From Gossypium raimondii (Eukaryota > Streptophyta > Magnoliopsida > Malvales > Malvaceae): DNA of 64,000 bases. Shown one piece after another: positions 56,959 through 64,000 of this stretch. Each line of letters starts with the position of its first letter. The first letter of the stretch is position 1. The translations under genes and the position numbers were made by a program. The notes below the pieces were generated by a model that worked only from the letters and a program-made list of their open reading frames with translations, was not told the DNA's origin and searched no databases. Location: the NCBI RefSeq assembly GCF_025698545.1, contig NC_068571.1:42007733-42071732 (forward strand), read 5' to 3'.

Positions 56959-58456
56959 AACACATGGACATTACGCTTGGGCTTAACATGTTAAAAAACA
57001 TATAGAGTTAATAAAATTTAGGAAAATTATTATTTTTTCCAACATGGCACATACAATCTGTCTATGCAATAGATGCATCCTTATTTACATATTTGAGTTG
57101 ATATTTAATGTTCAAGTTAACAAATAGATAAAATAATGACTTAATTCATACAATATTTTATACTACAATTGACCTTATATACTTTTTATTGGGAAAGAAA
57201 AGATAAGTGTATTTCAATTATATATGTATGTATGTGATAAGTGTAAAAGTAATATATTTTAATCTCATTCTTAATGCATTTTGGATGATTAATGATGAAA
57301 ATTAGTGAATTTAATACTCCCAATCCTTTAAATTCATGTTTCTATACTTAGGAGAGCATTTGAGAGCAAAAAGAGCAAAAAAAGCAAAAATCGGATGAAT
57401 AGAGTTGTTTCCAGGATCCACACGGCCTGGGTATTTCCACACGGGCTCAACCCGTGTCAGTATCGCTCCCTATTTCCCAAACACGCTGAAAAACGCAACT
57501 TTTAGGCTTTCTGAGCATTCTAAAGTATATAAATATCAATTAGAAAAAGATCTAAGGGAGCACTCAAAGAAGATTAAAGAAATTACTCGAAGAACACCAT
57601 CGGTGCCAACTCAGAAGCGGATCTCCTTCAAGATTGAAAATCTCCTTTTAACTTCTTTCAAAGTTTTATTGAATTTCTTTATGTCTTGTAGTTTTTCTGA
57701 TTTTGAGATATTTTTATTTCAGATTATGAACTAAATTCCTTAGATACCTAAGGAAGATGAAACCTATAATGATCTTATTATTTAATTTATAAATTACATG
57801 ATAAATACTTGATTCTTGTTCTCAATTATGTATGCTTAATTCCTGTTTTAATATTATCAGGATATTAATTCATGTTTAATGTGCTTATTTCAATGGAGCA
57901 AAAGTTTCTGTTTAAGAGTAGATCTAGCATAATTGAGTGGAGTTTCATGCAATCCTAGAAATAGGACGACATAAATCTACCGGATTAGAGTAAAATCTAA
58001 CAGGGGAGTCCATAGATCTAGTTAATGCGACAATAGGGGTTTTAATTAGAAAGAGATTTCAATTAATCAACCTAGAGTTAGTTATTCTTATTCTCGAAAG
58101 AGATATTAACATAATTTAGGGATTTCTACGGATCAAGATATAGGTGAATAAATCGTTTAATTCAGATTCAGAATAATAGGTGAAGTCTAGGTGAATTTTT
58201 TCCTGGGTATTGTCTTTCTCTTTGGTTATCTTCAATTATTTTCCTATTTCATTCTTTGCCGTGTTCTCAGTAAATTAGTTTAGTAAATTTAAATTAAAAT
58301 CAATCATCCCAATTTATCGGTTAAATAATAGAAAAATGGTAATTACTAGCACTTTTAGTCCTCGTGGATACGATATTCCCTACTTACCATAGCTATACTA
58401 TTGTTCGATAGGTGCGCTTGCCTTTGTCGTAATTATAGTTAGTTTAGTGACCATCA
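56940..58456 (+). repeat. 3' LTR of the gag-only element (1517 bp)
   Basis: A near copy of 53123-54688. It contains a short perfect hairpin ACACGGG-CTCAA-CCCGTGT (57439-57457). It starts inside the last codons of the protease frame with no polypurine tract before it (the preceding bases are CGCCCTTTTTT). Confidence 0.85.
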
Positions 58457-58520
58457 GTATGTATAGAATTTATGAGGAGTATAATTGATAACTTACAAAG
58501 TCAAGGCCATTGGTGGAATG

Positions 58521-61500
58521 TGTAACAGCTCGATTTTGACCTAATCGGACATAGTGGTTTCGGGACCACAAATTCGAGTCAGAAAAATATTTTAATATCA
58601 TTTTCTGTGTTAATTATGTGTGAATTTGCATGTGTGAAAGTTTCGTGAATTAATTTTATTATTTGTGTGCTTAATTTGAGAAAATGGCTTAATCCCGTAA
58701 AATGAAAATTTGAGGGTTAAATATGAAAGTGCTCAATTGTTATTGTCTTTATAAATTGGAGGTTTTATGTGGCAATTAAGCCATTTTCCAAGGTAGTGGA
58801 CGGCATTAGGTATAATATATAGTTTTCTTATATTATTAATATAATATATAAATGTTATAATAAGTATAATATATTAATATGTTATAATAAACATTAAAAG
58901 AAAGCCATTATCATTTTTTTTTACTTCATCTTCTTCACGAAACAAAACAAAAGAAAATAAAGAAACAAAACTAGGGTTCGGCCATTGTTAAGCTTGATTC
59001 AAGGTGAGTTCTAGCTCGGTTTTTGACAATTTTTATGTTTTTGAGATCGTTGCTTTGAATACTTCAAAACCAATGTCTTAATTTTGTGAATTGTTGATGA
59101 TTTTGAAATGTGTCATTGATGAATGTTTGAGTTTTATGATGTTAGTTGATGAAATATGAAATATATGTGTTAGATTAACATCTTTTGTCTTTGAATTTTT
59201 GGTGAATTTGAGTAATTAGGGCTAAATTGAGAAAATAAATTTTTGAGGGACTAAAATGCGAAATAAATAAAATTCATTGACTTGTATGAATACAAGAAAT
59301 ATTCGGCCTAACTATGTTGTTCTGAGATTTTGTGTATTTTGTGTTTTATGCAATAGGGACTAAATTGTAAAAAGTGTAAAATATTAGGGACAAAATGGTA
59401 ATTTGCTCATTTATGTGTTTTTGGATTGAATTGAATGACTTGATGAATCAAAGGGTTAAATTTGAATATGTTTAGCTCGAGAACAAAAGAAAACAGAATT
59501 AGATCGAGGGAAGTCGAAAGTAATCGATTAGTCAATTTCGTCCATCGATATCCGGGGTAAGTCGATGAACATTTAAATGTTGTTAAATTCATGAATATAT
59601 AATATATAGGTGATAAATTGAATTATGAGATTGTTAATGGTCTTGGTTGAATGTGTATGATGGGATAAGGAGTTTATTTCGAGTTCGATTCGATTGATAA
59701 TTAATGTTTGAAAGCCCGTATGAACTTTAGGAATACATAGAATTTTCGATATGTGTTTTCGTGTAAGACCACGTCTGGACGTTGGCATCGACTTGTGTTT
59801 ACGTATAAGACCCTGTCTGGGACAGTGGCATCGATCTGTAAATACATGTAAGACCTCGTCTGGGATGTAGGCATTGTACGAGCTTTCTGACTATTCGTGC
59901 ATCATTTTTAATTCTGAACAGTTCAACGGGCAATGTTAATTAAAGAACAAATGTGGAAACAAATTTAAAGGTTCAGGTATGTAATTATACCATGCTAAGA
60001 AATTAAGGTAAGTTTTATATTGAATTGATGGTTCAAGATTATTTGATAAATGTATAATGTGGAAGTATGTTTGTACTTATAAGTGATTTTGGCCTATTAG
60101 TATAATTGTAAGTTATGACACGATGAATATACATGTATTTAAGTACTTATACATTCGACTTAAATAAGTTATATGTATAAATATATTTATTTGATTTAGT
60201 TAGCTTGGTAAATTGGTTGGTATTAATGTTAATGTGAAAAATGTATGCTTTTGACTTACTAAGTTGTGAAAGCTTACTGTGTGTATATTTATTCTTTGTT
60301 TTATAGATTTTGGAAGTGGTTATGAGCTCAGGGATCGTTAGCAAGACTTATCACACTATCGACATTTTCTATCGGTACTTTACCAAGTTGATTTTGAATA
60401 TATGGCATGTATAGCATAATTGAAATGTTGATTTTGGATCAAGTGCTTGCAATGTAATTAAAAGCCATACGAAAATGGCTTATCTTCTTTTGATCAAGTT
60501 TAGTGTTTATGCACATAGTTGTAATGGTCATTAAAATGAAGTTATATGCATGCATATTTGGTTTTGGTATAGGTCTATGATAGGTAAGTAAGTGTGATGA
60601 TTATAACTTAGATATATATTGTATTCAGTTAATTGTTTAGTATATGTATAATTGTATGCATAGAGTGATGGATTAACTTAGTTATGGGATGGACTAAGGG
60701 CCGAATGTGTGTCTTGATATAATGGCTAATGCTAAGCATAATGTATGTGAGAATAGGTAATAATAAATATGACATACTTGTATGGTGTGAATTGGTTTTG
60801 ATATTAAATAGGTTTGGTTGGGATAAATAGGTAATAAATTATATTTAGTCCTTAAGCCTTGATTAAAATAATTTGAATTGATATTGTAAGCTATGTATAT
60901 CGGCTGTGGTAGGAGCCTGTGATAGGTAATTAAAGGTGATGCAAATGGATTTGGATTTGTATTTTGATTATGAGATTTGTACATGTTCGAATGTACATGG
61001 ATTATGGATCAAATGTTATTAAATTGTATGTGTATGAGTTTATTAATGATTTAGATTAGTTTTGAATCATGTGTATATAGGTAGCCAAGTGGAAATGGCC
61101 TATTTTTCTTTATGCTTGCATTTAGTTTGTTTAATCATGACTTATTCATTTTTTTTAAGTTATGTCTGGTCTTGAAGCTTTTGTTAAATTTGATTAAAAT
61201 GATGTTTTAGTTTATGCATATTCGGTCATGGGTTAAATTCATGTTAGGCATTATGTTTTATAGTTTAAGAACATAGTTTGTTATTCAAGTTGTATATATA
61301 TGTTTGATTAATTTATGTATAGGTTGATCAAGATTTTGAGATATGATAAATAAACAGGTTTAAGTCGGAAGTGTTGGTGACTATGAAATTTGATTTGGTG
61401 TTATATTATCTTAATGAATATATAATGTTTATTGGTAGTGGTAAGGTTATATTCGAATATAGCATGAATTTTTTTACAAAATTGATATATGTTAATTTCT

Positions 61501-61647
61501 TGGTGAATATCGTTATATGTTTGAATAAATATAGTGCATGATTCGTTTTTGGTTTTATCATTTGTTAACTAAAATTAGAAATAAGCTTTTGTTCGATAAT
61601 GCCTCGTAACTTCAATCCGACGACGGACACAGGTTACGGGTGTTACA
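58521..61647. mobile_element. Solo LTR, 3127 bp, inserted in a GLR exon
   Basis: Starts TGTAACAGCTCG and ends ACGGGTGTTACA. It is flanked by GAATG (58516-58520) and GAAGG (61648-61652), a 5-bp duplication with one mismatch. On the minus strand the GLR frame reads MIGPIMPS up to the left side and TNGLDF after it, so removing one LTR and one duplication restores a continuous exon. It is related to the LTR at 11924-14800 (shared GTGGTTTCGGGACCAC opening and terminal phrase). It carries its own hairpin array at 59764-59870. Confidence 0.85.
59764..59870. repeat. 42-43-bp tandem array of hairpins in the second solo LTR
   Basis: Three units start TAAGACC at 59764, 59806 and 59849. Each contains a small stem: ACGTC-TG-GACGT (59771-59782), CTGTC-TGG-GACAG (59813-59825) and CGTC-TGG-GATG with one G-T pair (59857-59867). 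Spacers carry TTGGCATCGA / GTGGCATCGAT. Confidence 0.7.
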
Positions 61648-62169
61648 GAAGGCATGATGGGGCCGATCATGGAATAACGTGTTGAATATTTTTCTAGGAA
61701 GATCTTAATGTATGGGATCTCATCAATTATTGCAGAGACACCACCATTTTTGCTACCTTTCGATAAAGCGTTTGCATATTCTTCGGGCGAAGTAAGCCAT
61801 ATAGATGTTGAACTAGAATTCTGAAAATTTAGATAGCCGACAGCTTCTTGAGTAACAGGACCTGTTCGATGTCCTATGTTGCTCATTTTGGAGTTGAATT
61901 CAATCTGTCGGACCGTCATCATTGACGTCAAAGTGGCGGTGTAATTCGAGCCCAATATGAACACTACAAACACCCACAAAACAACCACTGATCTCGACAA
62001 GTTACTCGATAATTTCTCCCCTGCAAATTCACATTTTAAAATAAAACGTCAACCTTTTATTGATTAAGCTGCATAAAATAAGAGGAAATTTTATGTTAGA
62101 ATAATGAGTTAGAAGCAATGTTTTTAGTAAAAATCTACTCAATATTCAAAATTGTCATTATTAAAAGTA

Positions 62170-62930
62170 GGGTAAAAATATCAAGAAGATCCTTATACCA
62201 GAAGTTGGAATGCATTTAGCTCTTTCTACTAAAAAATGAAGAAAAAGTCTATACGAAAGATTAAAGAGTAAGTTGATCCTTTTATTAAAAAAATATCAAT
62301 TTTTACTGTTAAAAACTGGTTTTTATATATTAATATGCGGTACACGATTCCTGCCATTTTTTACAGTAAAAATAAATAAAATCTTTAACTAAAAATCAAT
62401 TTGTTCTTTAATCTAATGTAGGGCTGAGAAAAAAACCCAACAAAATAAAAAATTGACCCGAATCGAGATATTTGGATGGTTTATGGAATGTAAGTTAAAA
62501 AATCGTGATTACCCTAAATTAAACCGAATTCTATTTTTATTTAATATATAATTAACTTTAACATTTTTATGATATAAAATAAATATTTTATATTTAAATT
62601 AGTGAAAATAATTTAAAATTTCTTGAAAATTTATTGTTTTCTAAAAATATTTATGAAAAGACTATGGAATTTTGTCAAATAATATTTAAAAGTTATAAAA
62701 CAAAGGTCATTTTATCAAAATAAGTCTAAAAAATCAAAATAAAAAATTAATATGAAAAAAATGAGAAAGAAGCTAAGCTGAAACGAATTATGATGGACGG
62801 TTCAAAAATAAAAACTTGACCGAACTAAACTGATATCACTCTAATCTAACGTACAAAGATTAATTTGTACAATTTTTTAAGTGGGAGGGAGAAAAAGACA
62901 ATCTAACACCTATAGGACGACGAAAAACAG
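62170..62930. mobile_element. Diverged GGTAAAAGTA-family MITE in GLR intron, split by another element
   Basis: GGGTAAAAATATCAAGAAGA and AAAAACTGGTTTTTATATAT follow the family pattern seen in the SKS introns. The right arm resumes after 62842 with TAATCTAACGTACAAAGAT and GGGAGGGAGAAAAAGACAA. The gap is the insertion at 62421-62841. Confidence 0.6.
62421..62841. mobile_element. Non-autonomous element nested inside the MITE, 421 bp
   Basis: Starts GGGCTGAGAAAAAAACCC and ends GATATCACTC. It is flanked by TAATCTAATGTA (62409-62420) and TAATCTAACGTA (62842-62853), up to 11 of 12 matching. Part of that match may be the host MITE or a 9-bp duplication. No coding capacity; class uncertain. Confidence 0.55.
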
Positions 62931-63940
62931 AATTGGACCTAATCAGTGTAAAATGCTTGTGTGAGATGGTGCTTGCAACATGCAAAAACAAGGATGGAGA
63001 GAGAACGCAAACATCCTTCCAATTTGCCCATTTGATTGCAGGGTTTGTTTTTCAACCAATGCAGGGCGTTCAATTAGCCAAATAACTAAAGCTGTTAACA
63101 CATAAACTCCGAAAAGGGTAAGCCAAAGTCCCGGCGTAACTGGCTTCAAGAAAGTCCACAAGTTCCGGCTGTCCTTCGGAGTTAACCGAGTAACCATCCC
63201 GACCCCCATGTCCGTATACGGCAAAGTAAAATCCACTACAATGATCTATTTGCAGTGATTGTTATATCCCCAAAAGCAGCATCATACTTCTGTTTTTGTT
63301 TATCCAACACAAATCAAATAAAAGCAAGTTGCATAATCGAACTAGATAATGTTAAAAGAACCATGCATACCCGGAGATATACTTCATAGACAAGATTATT
63401 GTTAGTCTCCCCACTATTCTGGCTATTATCTTCAAAGGGTATAAATTCATACGACATGTGATAGTTCAAACCCGCCATTGCAGCTCTGAAAACATCTATA
63501 CAGAAACCAGAGACAATGGTGAAGTTGGTTTGAGGATCATGGTCCACTTTCAGCAATTGAGGGAACCCATTTTTTAGTGGAACACCAATCCTTAGGATCT
63601 TACTGCTCGTTTCCATCATTCGACCTTTGGGAATGGTTGAAATCCCACCAGGCCATATTATTGTTTCGAGGTCCTCATCAATGGTGGAGCTTGAAAACAA
63701 ATGCCTTCCATGGGCAAACCGTGTGATAATTTGTTCGTGAATTTGCCTGTAGGTGTCCAAAAAACCCACCCTTCTTTCCCCCTCAATACCCAACACATTT
63801 ACTATTTCGAAATTGACCATTTGAGTAATGAAGTTCATCAGTTGTAGCATACCAAACTCCTTTGATTCTGTAATATTATAAGACCTGAAACCAATGAATC
63901 CTTGCATCGATGAACGATCTTTCAAATTGTGCAAGTGATT

Positions 63941-63984
63941 CATGCTCTTAGAAGTCACGATCCATGCTCTTAGAAGTCACGATC
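63941..63984. repeat. 22-bp perfect tandem duplication in the GLR exon
   Basis: CATGCTCTTAGAAGTCACGA + TC occurs at 63941-63962 and again at 63963-63984. Because 22 is not a multiple of three, it shifts the minus-strand frame: GYAWIVTSKSM is readable upstream, and MNHLHNLKDRSSMQGFIGF downstream only in another frame. Confidence 0.9.
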
Positions 63985-64000
63985 CATGCATAACCATGGC

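Larger units (their letters stand above)
53123..58456 (+). mobile_element. Athila-like non-autonomous LTR element (gag plus protease stub), in GLR intron
   Basis: Two direct LTRs (53123-54688 and 56940-58456) begin TGATATAGAGTATATC and end TAGTGACCATCA. The first is followed by a primer-binding site TGGCGCCGTTGTCGGGGA (54695-54712), close to the tRNA-Asp-type site of Athila/gypsy elements. Between them is only a gag-like region and the start of an aspartic protease. No reverse transcriptase, RNase H or integrase is present. This matches the TR-GAG class of plant non-autonomous elements. No matching 5-bp duplication is evident at the outer ends. Confidence 0.8.
52591..64000 (-). pseudogene. 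Glutamate receptor-like (GLR, clade 2-like) gene, multiply disrupted, 5' end outside window
   Basis: Plant GLRs are plasma-membrane cation channels with an ANF ligand-binding region, glutamate-binding S1/S2 and M1-M4. Minus-strand exons: (a) 64000-63371, end of the ANF domain and S1 (FEIVNVLGIEGERRVGF, LRIGVPLKNGFPQLLKVD, FTIVSGFCIDVFRAAM, YEFIPFED, LVYEVYLR); (b) 63289 to about 62945 (KYDAAFGDITITANRS, VDFTLPYTDMGVGMV, M1 PGLWLTLFGVYVLTALVIW); (c) 62020-61653 plus 58520-58497, M3 and S2 (SNYTATLTSMMTVRQIEF, EEYANALSKGSKNGGVSAII, TNGLDF before donor GTAAGT), split by an LTR; (d) 52800-52591 (VFPKGSTMAHDISREIAKRT, ending GLLVINGPFQL). Lesions: a 22-bp duplication shifting frame at 63941-63984, lost ANF sequence, a 1-base deletion after NRSL, a decayed pore end of exon b, the LTR in exon c, and a stop inside the M4 region. 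Confidence 0.88.

Noticed and set aside
1-64000. CRISPR arrays, operons, bacterial promoters or riboswitches
   Set aside because: Spliced plant genes, TIR elements and LTRs mark this as nuclear plant DNA. Tandem repeats found have no CRISPR-like spacer pattern, and no plant TPP-riboswitch-like sequence was recognised.

Overview
The window is nuclear DNA of a eudicot plant. It is AT-rich, has spliced genes with GT-AG introns, and is crowded with MITEs and LTR elements. The LTR and MITE families (long LTRs with CACACGG/CCGTGTG motifs, MITEs starting GGTAAAAGTACC) look like those I associate with Malvaceae, most likely cotton (Gossypium). That placement is from memory, not a search.

Left part (1-22 kb). 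The last exon of an unknown gene (637-822, +) converges on a complete eight-exon cytosolic-type asparaginyl-tRNA synthetase gene (1337-5254, -). After a MITE-rich gap come a two-exon dCTP pyrophosphatase/MazG-like gene (9775-10650, +), a nested transposon block (11065-16090), a small conserved-looking ORF (17066-17314, +), a single-exon plastid YlmG/YGGT gene (17888-18556, +) and a two-exon VOC/glyoxalase-like gene (21195-21789, -). In the nested block a TIR element was hit by a LINE, the LINE by a gypsy-type LTR, and the LTR edge was then tandemly duplicated.

Middle part (22-37.5 kb). A decayed LTR-element pair (22768-27822) encloses older repeats. It is followed by a complete nine-exon SKU5-similar (multicopper-oxidase-like, GPI-anchored) gene (30713-35139, +), whose introns carry three copies of one MITE. 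Next is a four-TM protein resembling maternal effect embryo arrest 60 (36462-37187, -).

Right part (37.5-64 kb). A 6.77-kb Mutator-like element (37516-44283) has exact 9-bp target duplications. It carries two convergent degenerate genes: a plant-mobile-domain (PMD) gene and a mudrA-type transposase. It is followed by a YIF1 pseudogene (44820-45633, -), a hAT MITE and a Mutator-type MITE. The rest (52591-64000, -) is a wrecked glutamate-receptor-like (GLR) gene, split by a 3.1-kb solo LTR in an exon, a 5.3-kb gag-only LTR element in one intron and nested MITEs in another.

The functional genes are unrelated housekeeping or cell-wall/plastid genes with no operon-like logic. The window mostly records how transposons land in and dismantle plant genes. 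The most unusual sequence signal is a 21-bp tandem array of hairpins inside the first long LTR, whose stem bases change in a compensated way from unit to unit. A second long LTR has a comparable array.
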